Program-made: the position numbers and the translations under genes
DNA from: Ellagibacter isourolithinifaciens
GTDB lineage: Bacteria; Actinomycetota; Coriobacteriia; Coriobacteriales; Eggerthellaceae
Direction of reading: 5' to 3'
DNA length: 34,727 nucleotides
NCBI RefSeq assembly: GCF_008831035.1
Contig: NZ_WAJR01000024.1
Coordinates: forward strand, 1-34,727
The notes under the pieces: generated by a model
What the model was told of the DNA's origin: nothing
The model's input: only the letters and a program-made list of their open reading frames with translations
Database searches by the model: none
Part shown: piece after piece, positions 1-7,687 of the stretch
Layout: each line of letters starts with the position of its first letter
How positions within the stretch are numbered: position 1 is the first letter of the stretch

Positions 1-149
1 TCATGGACCGCAACCTCTACCTGTTCGACTACCGGACCGACCTCACCGACGAGCTCGCGGGAGCCGTCGGGATCGACCTGTCGCGCCAGGTGCTCACCCG
101 CGGGCAGATCCGATCCATCATGGCGGACGTGAAGAAACCGAGGAGCTAG
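1..149 (+). CDS. Transposase, C-terminal fragment cut by window edge
   Basis: Only the last 49 codons are visible, reading from the window edge to TAG at 147-149 and ending in DVKKPRS. The tail has the form 'NLYLFDYRTDLTDELAGAVGID...LTRGQIRSIM', which resembles the C-terminus of IS4/IS1634-type transposases. This assignment is from memory of the family's look, not from a search. The stop is followed by a small GGCGT/ACGCC dyad and then a large hairpin at 178-223, as is common at the 3' side of insertion sequences. The catalytic DDE region lies outside the window. It could instead be the end of another protein. Confidence 0.45.
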   Translation, partial: MDRNLYLFDYRTDLTDELAGAVGIDLSRQVLTRGQIRSIMADVKKPRS

Positions 150-177
150 GGCGTACCACGCCGGAAAAAGTCACAAG

Positions 178-223
178 AAAGAGGGCCGTTCTCCCAGCTC
201 AGCGTAGGAGAACAGCCCTCTTT
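178..223 (+). terminator. Long hairpin after the transposase fragment
   Basis: Arms AAAGAGGGC + GTTCTCC (178-194) pair with GGAGAAC + GCCCTCTTT (207-223) around a 12-nt loop, with a single C/A mismatch. The 3' arm ends in TTT. It could act as a terminator in either direction, or be part of an insertion-sequence end. Confidence 0.6.
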
Positions 224-251
224 GGCTGCAAAAGTTAGGTATTGCCATAAC

Positions 252-276
252 GGCTTCGCTTGGCAAGCCCTTTTTT
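252..276 (+). terminator. Small hairpin with T6 run
   Basis: GGCTT (252-256) pairs with AAGCC (265-269), followed by C and six T (271-276). The stem is short but the T-run is good. It fits a plus-strand intrinsic terminator backing up the hairpin at 178-223. Confidence 0.4.
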
Positions 277-341
277 ATGAGAAGAGAAAGCTCCTTCGCC
301 GTGATGCCGGCGCGCCGCGGGCGAAGATGCAAGTTCTGCTC

Positions 342-397
342 GCAGGCGCACCGCCCGCGAGCTTGTTTACCTAGGCAGGCGCACCGCCCGCGAGCTT
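342..397. repeat. 23-bp direct repeat, two copies
   Basis: An identical 23-mer beginning GCAGGCGCACCG occurs at 342-364 and 375-397, separated by 10 bp. It lies in the gap between the transposase end and the stop codon of the minus-strand thioesterase. No gene is visible at 277-403. Confidence 0.7.
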
Positions 398-403
398 ATT
401 GGC

Positions 404-838
404 CTAGCGGGAAAGAGCCGGTGCGGTCGATAGATGCGGGTTGTCGATCGTCACGCGCTGCGGCACGACCACGCACAAGATGACGCCTTCCGATATGACG
501 TCACCCCCATCGTCGCGCGCGCAGACGTTCCAGAACAGCTTGCGGTAGCCCTTAGAGCTCGTCTCCTCGCGATCGAACGCCGCCTCACCGTGCAACGTGC
601 CGTCGACGCCGCTTTTGCGATGCGTGACATTCACGTTCACCCCGAAGGGCAGCTCGCGCGATAAATCGGTATGGAACTCGGCACCGAGACTCGCCGCCGC
701 TTCGAGCAGCGTGAGCGTAGCGCCTCCATGCACAAAGCCATACGGCTGGCGGATGGCGTCGGTGATGGGAAGCTCCGCCCGCACGAACGTGGCGCTCGCC
801 TCGGGAAAGGTGATACCCAGCAGCTTGTTGAAATCCAC
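404..838 (-). CDS. Hotdog-fold acyl-CoA thioesterase (PaaI/YdiI-like)
   Basis: This 144-residue protein has the single hotdog domain typical of the PaaI/YdiI/MenI family. The motif QPYGFVHGGATLTLLEAAAS (residues 31-50) matches the family's 'HGG' helix start (H37) and the catalytic Glu on the central helix (E46). These enzymes hydrolyse aromatic or acyl-CoA thioesters in the cytoplasm. YdiI-type members release dihydroxynaphthoate in menaquinone synthesis, but the substrate here is unknown. I chose the GTG at 838 because AAGGAGA lies 7 nt upstream and the length then matches the family. A longer frame reaching ATG at 967 would overlap the preceding gene by 80 nt. The gene follows the flippase-like gene by 49 nt and is probably co-transcribed with it. 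Confidence 0.8.
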   Translation of the reverse strand: MDFNKLLGITFPEASATFVRAELPITDAIRQPYGFVHGGATLTLLEAAASLGAEFHTDLSRELPFGVNVNVTHRKSGVDGTLHGEAAFDREETSSKGYRKLFWNVCARDDGGDVISEGVILCVVVPQRVTIDNPHLSTAPALSR

Positions 839-887
839 AGAAAGGCTCTCCTTAGACTCCTTGATAAGTTGCCCCGCTATGCGCTGG

Positions 888-2063
888 CTATCTCCCTCGC
901 GAGGGGCGATCGGCGCCGCTGCGGCGCTTGCGGGGCTCCTCGCGCTCGGACACAGGAGGGATGGCACCGGTGCCCGCCTGCACCATCGCGTCGATTTCCT
1001 TCGCCATCTTGTCGGCGCCTTCCAGGCGGTTCTTCTCGGTGCCCTCCATGGCCTTCTTGCCCTCGCCCTGGAAGGTCTTCGTGCGCTGGATGAGGATGGC
1101 GCCGATCAAGAACGGCATCCAGAACACGATGCCGCGATACACCAGGCCGATTGCCGTGCCCGCTGCAGCCGTCTCGCCGAACATCGTGAACGCCACGACC
1201 ACCGCGGCCTCCACGACGCCGACGCCCTGCGGCGTAATCGAAATCATGGCGAACAGCGTCGCCACCACGTAACCGCAGATGAGAACCTCAGGGCTCGTCA
1301 CACCGAACGCCACGCCCACGAGCGCGAAGCAGCTCAGCTCGCACGTCGACGCGATAAGCGAGCACCCGTAGGCCTTGAGCGTGGGCTTCGGGCTGTGGCC
1401 GATCAAGCCCGCCGCCTCGGAAAACGTGGAGGCGATGTTCTCGACCCAGGGCTTTAGCGGCGGCTTCTTGAACACGCCGCGAACCCGATTCACCAGCCGC
1501 TCGATGGGGCGCAGGATCTTCAGCATGAGCGCCGGGCGCTTGCGACCCAGGACGAGCACGCCGATCATGCAGCCCACGAGCAACATCACAACCATGCCCA
1601 AAAGGAACCACACGGGGGAAAGGCCCACCGTGACCAGCAGGATTAAAAACGCCAGGATCATGATGGTGCAGAAGGCGCCGTCGATCGTGATCTGCATGAG
1701 CAGCGCCGCCGACGTCGCCTTACCAGGCGAGATTCCGCGGCGACGCGCGTCGTCGACCACGAGCGTGGTGCCCGCCAGGTTGAGCGACGGCGCAATCGTG
1801 TTCATGAAAAAGGTGCCGAACACAAGCGGCAGCGTGGCGCGCGGGGCCATATGCTCCCCCACCGCGCGGAAGCACGACGAATACGCAAAGCTCTGCGAGA
1901 CGTACTTGCACAGCTGGGTGAGAATGGCAGCGACGAGCGGGATCGTCGAACCGCGCTGCATGGTCTCGACAAGCTCGGCCAGCTGGTCGCCCCGCAAGAA
2001 CACCACCGCCAACACGATGATGAGCACGAGGCCGACCAGCAGATTTCTGATGCTGAACTTCAC
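888..2063 (-). CDS. Flippase-like integral membrane protein (LPG-synthase TM / UPF0104 family)
   Basis: This 391-residue protein is mostly hydrophobic helices, with about eight segments from residues 5-25 to roughly 330. The layout is that of the lysylphosphatidylglycerol-synthase N-terminal transmembrane (AglD/UPF0104) family. Features supporting this are 'TFFMNTIAPSLNLAGTTLVVDDARRRG' near residues 84-110, split here by a short loop, and 'ISITPQGVGVVEAAVV' near residue 275. Related proteins flip lipids or lipid-linked sugars, or form the membrane part of MprF. No aminoacyl-transferase domain is present here, so MprF itself is excluded. The C-terminal 60 residues are charged and cytoplasmic. 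The start is GTG, 21 nt after purH, with only a weak upstream purine run. The substrate cannot be told from sequence. Confidence 0.75.
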   Translation of the reverse strand: MKFSIRNLLVGLVLIIVLAVVFLRGDQLAELVETMQRGSTIPLVAAILTQLCKYVSQSFAYSSCFRAVGEHMAPRATLPLVFGTFFMNTIAPSLNLAGTTLVVDDARRRGISPGKATSAALLMQITIDGAFCTIMILAFLILLVTVGLSPVWFLLGMVVMLLVGCMIGVLVLGRKRPALMLKILRPIERLVNRVRGVFKKPPLKPWVENIASTFSEAAGLIGHSPKPTLKAYGCSLIASTCELSCFALVGVAFGVTSPEVLICGYVVATLFAMISITPQGVGVVEAAVVVAFTMFGETAAAGTAIGLVYRGIVFWMPFLIGAILIQRTKTFQGEGKKAMEGTEKNRLEGADKMAKEIDAMVQAGTGAIPPVSEREEPRKRRSGADRPSRGR

Positions 2064-2084
2064 AGTTGAGGTTCGTCCCTGTCC

Positions 2085-3695
2085 CTAGTGGCGGAAGTGG
2101 CGATGCCCGGTGAAGACCATAGCGATGCCATGCTCATTGGCGGCCTGGATGCATTCCTCATCGCGGATCGAGCCGCCCGGCTGGATGATGGCGGTCACGC
2201 CCCACTCGGACAGCGTGTCCACATTGTCGCGGAAGGGGAAGAACGCGTCGGACGCGCACACCAAGCCCTCCGCGGGCACGCCCATGCGCTCGCACGCCTC
2301 ATGGGCGCGCTTGCAAGCGATGAGCGCGGAATCGACACGGTTCGGCTGGCCGGGGCCCATGCCGATGCCCGCATGGTCGCGCGACACGAGGATGGCGTTG
2401 CTCTTCACACCCTTGCACACCTTCCACGCGAAGAGCAGCTCGTGCATCTCCTCGTCGGTCGGCTTGCGGTCGGTGGGCACCGTGAAGGTGGCAGGGTCCT
2501 CGGCGACACGGTCGACGTCCTGCACGAGGATGCCGCCGTCGACCGAGCGGAACTCGAGCGCGGAAGGCGCGTCGACGCCGCCGGTGGCGAGCACGCGCAG
2601 GTTCTTCTTCTTCTGCAGAAGCTCGAGCGCGTCAGGCGCGAACGAGGGCGCGATGAGCACCTCCACGAACAGATGGTTCTCGTTGATGCGATCGACCATG
2701 TCTTTCGTGACCTCGCGGTTTGCCGCGATGATTCCACCGTAAGCGCTCTTCGGATCGCAGGCAAAGGCCTTGTCGAAGGCCGCAACCACGCTTGTGGCAG
2801 TGGCCGACCCGCACGGGTTCTGGTGCTTCAAGATGACCACGGCGGGCTCGTCGAACTCGCGCACGAGCGACCAGCAGGCGTCGGTGTCGAGGATGTTGTT
2901 GTAGGAAAGCTCCTTGCCGTTGAGTTGCTCAGCGTTCACGAGGCTGTGCTCGCTCTCGAAGTCGGGCAGACGGTAGAAGGCGGCTTCCTGATGCGGGTTC
3001 TCGCCGTAGCGCAGCCCCTGCTGCTTGACCATGTACAGGTCGTAGTAGTCGGGGAACTCGCCTTCGCCCTCTGCTTCGAGGGAGTCGTCCTCCTCGGCGA
3101 GCTGCTCGAACATCCAGTCGGCGATGGCGCCATCATAGGAGCTCGTGGTCTCGAACACGTTCAGGGCCAGGCGAGCGCGGGTCGAGCGCTTCGTGGCGCC
3201 ACCGTTCTCGCGCATCTCGGCGAGAATGTCGTCGTAGCTTTCGGGATCGGTGACCACGGCCACGCTCTCGAAGTTCTTCGCAGCGCTGCGCAGCATCGAC
3301 GGGCCGCCGATGTCGATGTTCTCGATGCAGGTGCCGAAATCGGCGCCGGATTCCACCGTCTTCTCGAAGGCGTACAGGTTCACGACGACCATGTCGATCA
3401 TCTGGATGCCGTGCTCGGCGGCTTCGGCCATGTGCTGGGGGTTGTCGCGCTTCGCCAGAAGCCCGCCGTGCACCATCGGGTGCAGGGTCTTCACACGACC
3501 GTCCATCATCTCGGGAAAATGAGTCACCTCGTCGATAGGGGTCACCGGGACGCCCGCCTCGGCGATGACCTTCGCGGTACCGCCCGTCGAGATGATTTCC
3601 GCGCCGAACTCGTCGTGCAGCGCACGCGCGAAGTCGACGACGCCCGTCTTGTCGGTCACCGACATGAGGACGCGTTTGATTTTGGGATCAGCCAT
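2085..3695 (-). CDS. purH: Bifunctional AICAR formyltransferase / IMP cyclohydrolase PurH
   Basis: The 536-residue protein carries both purine end-step activities. It formylates AICAR with 10-formyl-THF and then closes the ring to IMP. The N-terminal MGS-like cyclohydrolase domain shows SVTDKTG (12-18), STGGT (36-40) and DGRVKTLHP (65-73). The transformylase domain has LRYGENPHQ (228-236) and the catalytic KH pair in KHQNPCG (290-296). An acidic insertion rich in Glu and Asp sits at about 199-216. Length is normal for the family. The start ATG has GGAG about 8 nt upstream. It lies 91 nt after the XdhC-like gene on the same strand and 21 nt before the flippase-like gene. Together with purN, purM and purF it forms a dispersed purine cluster. 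Confidence 0.97.
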   Translation of the reverse strand: MADPKIKRVLMSVTDKTGVVDFARALHDEFGAEIISTGGTAKVIAEAGVPVTPIDEVTHFPEMMDGRVKTLHPMVHGGLLAKRDNPQHMAEAAEHGIQMIDMVVVNLYAFEKTVESGADFGTCIENIDIGGPSMLRSAAKNFESVAVVTDPESYDDILAEMRENGGATKRSTRARLALNVFETTSSYDGAIADWMFEQLAEEDDSLEAEGEGEFPDYYDLYMVKQQGLRYGENPHQEAAFYRLPDFESEHSLVNAEQLNGKELSYNNILDTDACWSLVREFDEPAVVILKHQNPCGSATATSVVAAFDKAFACDPKSAYGGIIAANREVTKDMVDRINENHLFVEVLIAPSFAPDALELLQKKKNLRVLATGGVDAPSALEFRSVDGGILVQDVDRVAEDPATFTVPTDRKPTDEEMHELLFAWKVCKGVKSNAILVSRDHAGIGMGPGQPNRVDSALIACKRAHEACERMGVPAEGLVCASDAFFPFRDNVDTLSEWGVTAIIQPGGSIRDEECIQAANEHGIAMVFTGHRHFRH

Positions 3696-3786
3696 GTATG
3701 TTCTCCTCTCAAGGGATTGGAACTTCTTTAAGGGTGCGCGGCCTCACGCCCAGCGCACACCTCGCGCAAAACAGGAGGACGAGTCG

Positions 3787-4776
3787 CTATCGACCAAGCG
3801 ACTGCTCGTGCCTTTCGCGGGCCTCATCACTGTAGCGCTCCTTGTAGCGCACGTCGATGAGCTCGGCGACGATAGCGATCGCCAATTCGGCGGGCGTCTT
3901 CGCGCCGAACTTCAAACCGATGGGGCGCTTGATGGATTCCCACTGCTCTTCGGTGACGCCGCGCGAGGTCACAAGGTCGTGCACCGTGGTGTTCTTCCCC
4001 TTGCAGCCCATCATGCCCACGTAATGCACGTTGTGGCGAACCGCCCACACGCACGACTCGGGATCGAACATGTGCCCACGCGTGAGCACGCAGACGTAAT
4101 CGGCGGGAACGGCATGGTACTCGTCAAGACCGTCGAAATTGTCGCCCGGAAGCTCGATGCGTGCGGCGTCGGGGAAACGCTCCTCGGAGATGTAGGCAGG
4201 GTCGTAGTCGACGACCGTCACCTTGAAGCCGACGTGGATCGCGAGCGCGGAAAGCTCGCTCGCGACGTCGGAGGCGCCCAGAAGCCACACGTGCACCTGG
4301 TCGAACAGCGCAACGGAGCGCCAGGTCAGGCCCTCGAACTGCTCGTTGTGCATCGAGGGGCCGCGCGTGACGTCTTTCATCTGGAACGTATCGCGCGGGC
4401 TCGGCGTGCGCGAGGACACGATTTCCTTCGCGTCGTTGCAGAAGAAGACGAGCGGCTCGCCGTCGGCGGAACCCTGGTCGCCGTACTTCTTGGTGACCTC
4501 ATTGTCGGTGTTTCTCTGCGCCTCGGCGGCGTCGTAGATCACCTTGAAGCCGAGCCATGCCAGGTCTCCCTCGTCGACGGCGCGGATGGCGCGCTCGAAC
4601 GTGGGGATATCGGCCTCAGTCAGGCTCTTCGCGATGACGTCGAGATAGTCGGGGGCAACGTGGCTGTTCCCCGCGAGTGCCTCAGCGGAAAAGCAGGGGA
4701 AGTCATCCGTCGAAAGCAGCGGGGTCTTGCCCGCCTTCAAGTCGTCGATGATGGATTGCAGCACGGCCTTGTTCAT
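3787..4776 (-). CDS. XdhC/CoxI-family protein (molybdoenzyme accessory factor)
   Basis: This 329-residue protein has the XdhC family's C-terminal Rossmann half: VWLLGASDVASELSALA, then VTVVDYDPAY, then 'HYVGMMGCKGK' and the signature 'RPIGLKFGAKTPAELAIAIVAEL'. XdhC proteins bind molybdenum cofactor and mediate its sulfuration and insertion into xanthine-dehydrogenase-type enzymes. No molybdenum hydroxylase gene is in the window, so the partner is unknown. The canonical GGGHV-type loop appears as LGASDVA. The start ATG follows AAGGAC by 6 nt. Its place between purN and purH suggests a link to purine (xanthine) turnover, which is inference. Confidence 0.82.
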   Translation of the reverse strand: MNKAVLQSIIDDLKAGKTPLLSTDDFPCFSAEALAGNSHVAPDYLDVIAKSLTEADIPTFERAIRAVDEGDLAWLGFKVIYDAAEAQRNTDNEVTKKYGDQGSADGEPLVFFCNDAKEIVSSRTPSPRDTFQMKDVTRGPSMHNEQFEGLTWRSVALFDQVHVWLLGASDVASELSALAIHVGFKVTVVDYDPAYISEERFPDAARIELPGDNFDGLDEYHAVPADYVCVLTRGHMFDPESCVWAVRHNVHYVGMMGCKGKNTTVHDLVTSRGVTEEQWESIKRPIGLKFGAKTPAELAIAIVAELIDVRYKERYSDEARERHEQSLGR

Positions 4777-4801
4777 GGAGCTGTCCTTTCTTCAAACCGT
4801 T

Positions 4802-4886
4802 TTCCCGACGCCGCCGCTAAGGTGCCTTAAGCGTCGCGCCATCGACGCCGGTGTTGGGGCCGGCATCGCGTTCCCGACGCCGCCGC
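4802..4886. repeat. 16-bp direct repeat downstream of purN
   Basis: TTCCCGACGCCGCCGC occurs at 4802-4817 and 4871-4886 in the 165-bp gap between purN and the XdhC-like gene. The sequence between the copies is rich in GCGTC/GACGC dyads. It has no coding content that I can support. Confidence 0.6.
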
Positions 4887-4907
4887 GAGGTGGCGCCGCA
4901 CTTGACA

Positions 4908-4930
4908 ACGCCGGCGCAGAGGGCCGGCGT
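4908..4930 (-). terminator. GC-rich hairpin after purN
   Basis: ACGCCGGC (4908-4915) pairs perfectly with GCCGGCGT (4923-4930) around a 7-nt loop, starting 11 nt past the purN stop. There is no T-run on the minus strand, so it may be an mRNA 3' stabiliser or a weak terminator. Confidence 0.45.
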
Positions 4931-4941
4931 CGTAGTTGCCA

Positions 4942-5556
4942 TCAGTTGATGCGAACCTTGTTCGTGGAGGGATCGACGGCGACGCGTCCTTCGGCAATCA
5001 GCCCGATGACCTCGGGATAGAGCACGTGTTCCACGTCGTGGATCTTCGCCTCGAGCGTGTCGAGCGTATCGTTTTCGGCCACTGCAATCGCGCGCTGCGC
5101 AACGATAGGACCCTTATCGTAATCGGCGTTCGCGAAATGCACCGTGACGCCCGTCACCTTCACGCCTGAGTTAAACGCGTCGGCGATGGCGTGCGCGCCC
5201 TTAAACGACGGCAGGAGCGCCGGGTGCAGGTTGAGCACGCGATTGGGGAACGCGTCGAGCATGACGGAGGTCACCTTGCGCATGTAGCCCGCCATGACCA
5301 CGTATTCCGCGCCCGCCCCCCGAAGTGCCTCGACGATCTGCGCATCGGCGGCGAGCACGTCGGCGTATTTCTCGCGGTTCATCACAAGCGTGGGGATTCC
5401 TGCCGCATGAGCACGCTCGATGCCGTACGCGTCGGGGCGCGACGACACGACGAGCGCGATATCGACGGGCAAACCCTCGGCGGCCGCATCGATAATCGCC
5501 TGCAAGTTCGTTCCGCTGCCTGAAAGCAGCACGCCAATCTTAAGTTTGTCGGTCAC
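4942..5556 (-). CDS. purN: Phosphoribosylglycinamide formyltransferase PurN
   Basis: PurN transfers a formyl group from 10-formyl-THF to GAR in step 3 of purine synthesis. The 204-residue reading has LLSGSGTNLQA (10-20) for phosphate binding and the catalytic N109 and H111 in NLHPALLPSFKG. H140 and D147 sit in the TVHFANADYDKGP region. The start is GTG at 5556, preceded by GGAAAGGGCGG and followed directly by the first beta strand (KIGVLLSG). A longer frame up to 5664 adds a non-homologous leader. A -10-like TATACT lies about 67 nt upstream (plus 5623-5628) without a good -35. The gene follows the NSS transporter by about 200 nt, so it probably has its own promoter. Confidence 0.96.
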   Translation of the reverse strand: MTDKLKIGVLLSGSGTNLQAIIDAAAEGLPVDIALVVSSRPDAYGIERAHAAGIPTLVMNREKYADVLAADAQIVEALRGAGAEYVVMAGYMRKVTSVMLDAFPNRVLNLHPALLPSFKGAHAIADAFNSGVKVTGVTVHFANADYDKGPIVAQRAIAVAENDTLDTLEAKIHDVEHVLYPEVIGLIAEGRVAVDPSTNKVRIN

Positions 5557-5755
5557 GTAACCGCCCTTTCCGCAAGATGAGCCGAGCCATCGAAAGAATG
5601 GCCCAGCGACACAGCAACAAACAGTATACGCAAAAGGCGCGCCGATTCCGCCGCAGAAGCGCAAGCGTCAACTGATTAGCATTGATGACGACAACGTGAG
5701 CGCAGTGCTATACCCCGGCAGGCATCTTCCTGCGAAATTCGCACGACCCCAAAAG

Positions 5756-7201
5756 CTACCTTGCAAGCCCCAGCCATGCCGCGATCTTCGGGGCGTACCC
5801 CAAAACGAAGATGACGAGGATCAGCGCGGGAATCCCGTACTTCAGCCACAGGCGCGCACACGCCGGGAAGCGCACGCCCTTGCCCGCGTTAGTCTCGGCG
5901 AGAAAGTTTTCCCAGCCCCAGCCCCTGCGCGTCGTGCAAAACAGCACGAAGAACAGCGCGCCTAAGGGAAGCAGGTTGTTCGACACGATGAAGTCTTCGA
6001 TCGATTGGATGTCACCGACCGCCGGGACGGTCACGCCCGAAAGAACGTTGAACCCGAGCGCGCACGGCAGCGACAGCACAAGCACGAGAACGCCCGTGAT
6101 CGCGGCAGCACGGCGACGGGTGATGCCCCACTTGTCGATCGACCAGCTGATGAGGTTCTCGAACACGGCAATCACCGTCGAAAGCGCGGCGAAGCTCATA
6201 AACACGAAGAACAGCGCGCCCCACACGTTGCCCAAAGGCATCTGCCCAAACACCACAGGCAGTGTCACGAACACAAGAGACGGCCCCTGATCAGGACTTA
6301 CACCGTAGGCAAAGCATGCAGGAAAGGTGATAAGGCCCGCCAGGACGGCAACGACGGTGTTGAGCGCGGTCACCGAGATGGCCTCGCCGGCAAGACTGCG
6401 CTCGCGCCCAATATAGGACCCGAAGATCTCCATCGAGGCCATGCCGAGCGAAAGCGAGAAGAGCGCCTGCCCCATAGCGGCGAACACCGCGTCGCTGAAC
6501 GTCGCCCACTGCTCCGCTGGCGTCACGCCCGCGAACAGGCGCGAGAAGTCGGGCACGAGGTAAAACGCGATCCCCTCCCCCGCGCCTGGCAGCGTCACCG
6601 CGCGCACGCACAGCACGAGCATAACCACGAACAGCGTCGCCATCATCCACTTAGTGATGCGCTCGACGCCCTTCTGCAGGCCCATGCCGCACACAACCGC
6701 ACCGACCACGACCGCCACCACCATCCACGCGATAAGCCCCACAGGGTCGGCGAGCATGTCAGAGAACACGGCCGCTGTCATCTGCGCATCCGCCCCGTTG
6801 AACACGCCCGACGCCATCTTCGGCACATAGGAGAGCATCCAGCCGCACACGGTGGTGTAAAACATCATGAGCACCGTGCAACCGATATAGCCCCACCAGG
6901 AGAACCAGTGCCACGTGCCCGAAGGCTGCAGCCTGTCGAACGCTTGCGCCGCCGACTTCTGCGACGCGCGCCCGACCGCAAACTCCATCACCATGACAGG
7001 CAACCCTAAAATCACAAGGAACGCCAGGTAGATAAGGAAGAATGCCGCGCCGCCGTACTGCCCTGTGATGTAGGGGAAGCGCCACACGTTCCCCAGTCCG
7101 ATCGCGCACCCGGCGCTGATGAGGATGAACCCCAAACGCGATGCGAAATGCTCGCGCGAGGGCGTTGCCGCGGATGCGGCGGGTGTGTTCTGCTCTGGCA
7201 T
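5756..7201 (-). CDS. Sodium-dependent transporter, NSS/SNF family
   Basis: This 481-residue membrane protein belongs to the neurotransmitter:sodium symporter family (LeuT fold). The TM1 signature GCAIGLGNVWRFPY (31-44) carries the unwound sodium and substrate site, followed by 'GGAAFFLIYLAFLVILGLPVMVMEFAVGR'. About eleven to twelve hydrophobic segments follow. Bacterial members take up amino acids (Trp, Leu, Tyr, Met) with sodium; the substrate here is not known. I chose ATG at 7201 because AGGGAAA is about 9 nt upstream. An upstream in-frame ATG at 7237 has no ribosome site. It breaks the purine cluster between purM and purN. A small GCAGG/CCTGC dyad at 5718-5733 lies just past its stop. Confidence 0.93.
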   Translation of the reverse strand: MPEQNTPAASAATPSREHFASRLGFILISAGCAIGLGNVWRFPYITGQYGGAAFFLIYLAFLVILGLPVMVMEFAVGRASQKSAAQAFDRLQPSGTWHWFSWWGYIGCTVLMMFYTTVCGWMLSYVPKMASGVFNGADAQMTAAVFSDMLADPVGLIAWMVVAVVVGAVVCGMGLQKGVERITKWMMATLFVVMLVLCVRAVTLPGAGEGIAFYLVPDFSRLFAGVTPAEQWATFSDAVFAAMGQALFSLSLGMASMEIFGSYIGRERSLAGEAISVTALNTVVAVLAGLITFPACFAYGVSPDQGPSLVFVTLPVVFGQMPLGNVWGALFFVFMSFAALSTVIAVFENLISWSIDKWGITRRRAAAITGVLVLVLSLPCALGFNVLSGVTVPAVGDIQSIEDFIVSNNLLPLGALFFVLFCTTRRGWGWENFLAETNAGKGVRFPACARLWLKYGIPALILVIFVLGYAPKIAAWLGLAR

Positions 7202-7273
7202 AGTGATTATTTCCCTGTCTTTTCCGACGCGCCCCATGCGCGCCAGCCGCCTATTGTAGCGCAGGAACGGCGT

Positions 7274-7591
7274 CTAGCCCAAGCGCTTCGCGCGCGTCTC
7301 GGGCCCGACCGCGACAACGACGATCGCAGCGACGACCGCAATACCGACGATCGCGAAGTAGATGACGCTCGGCTGCAGGTTCGCGAGCAGCCATGTCACC
7401 GCGAACGGCATGGCCACGTTCACGAGCTTGCCAGCGCCCTGGGAGATTCCTGCGCCGAGGAGCGCACCGAGCGGCGCGGCGAGCATCGTGATCGTGGTGG
7501 AGAGCAGCGACGTCTGCGTGGCGAGGCCCACCTACACACTAGGCTTAACGAAAAGCATCACGGGTGAGATCTGGATAGATGGGAGCACGTG
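7274..7591 (-). pseudogene. Decayed MFS transporter, C-terminal remnant with in-frame stop
   Basis: An open frame of 85 codons (7274-7531) encodes two hydrophobic helices and ends 'AIVVVAVGPETRAKRLG', a typical C-terminal end of a major-facilitator transporter ('GPET...'). The codon directly before its first GTG is TAG (7532-7534). The same frame continues upstream with LPSIQISPVMLFVKPSV, which reads like more of the same protein. The remainder of a normal ~400-residue gene is absent and is replaced by hairpin-rich sequence. I read this as a transporter gene broken by deletion plus a nonsense mutation. It sits in the purine cluster between purM and the NSS transporter. Confidence 0.65.
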
Positions 7592-7601
7592 CTGCGAGCG
7601 C

Positions 7602-7634
7602 CGCTGTACGTGCCGAACGTGGGCACGTACAGCG
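7602..7634. repeat. 13-bp perfect inverted repeat
   Basis: CGCTGTACGTGCC (7602-7614) and GGCACGTACAGCG (7622-7634) are perfect reverse complements around a 7-nt loop. The element lies where the decayed MFS gene breaks off and beyond the purM hairpin. There is no T-run on either side. Confidence 0.7.
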
Positions 7635-7655
7635 CTTCAGCTCGCCCCGCAGCGG

Positions 7656-7680
7656 GCTTGCCTCCCATCAACAGGCAAGC
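7656..7680 (-). terminator. Hairpin just after purM
   Basis: GCTTGCCT (7656-7663) and AGGCAAGC (7673-7680) pair perfectly with a 9-nt loop, starting 8 nt beyond the purM stop. No strong T-run follows on the minus strand, so it is a terminator-like element or mRNA end stabiliser. Confidence 0.5.
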
Positions 7681-7687
7681 AAGAGAG

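Noticed and set aside
2088-3731. Long plus-strand open frame opposite purH (547 codons)
   Set aside because: It is an antisense shadow caused by GC-rich codon use. It is low complexity, rich in Arg, His, Val and Gly, and purH on the minus strand is unmistakable.
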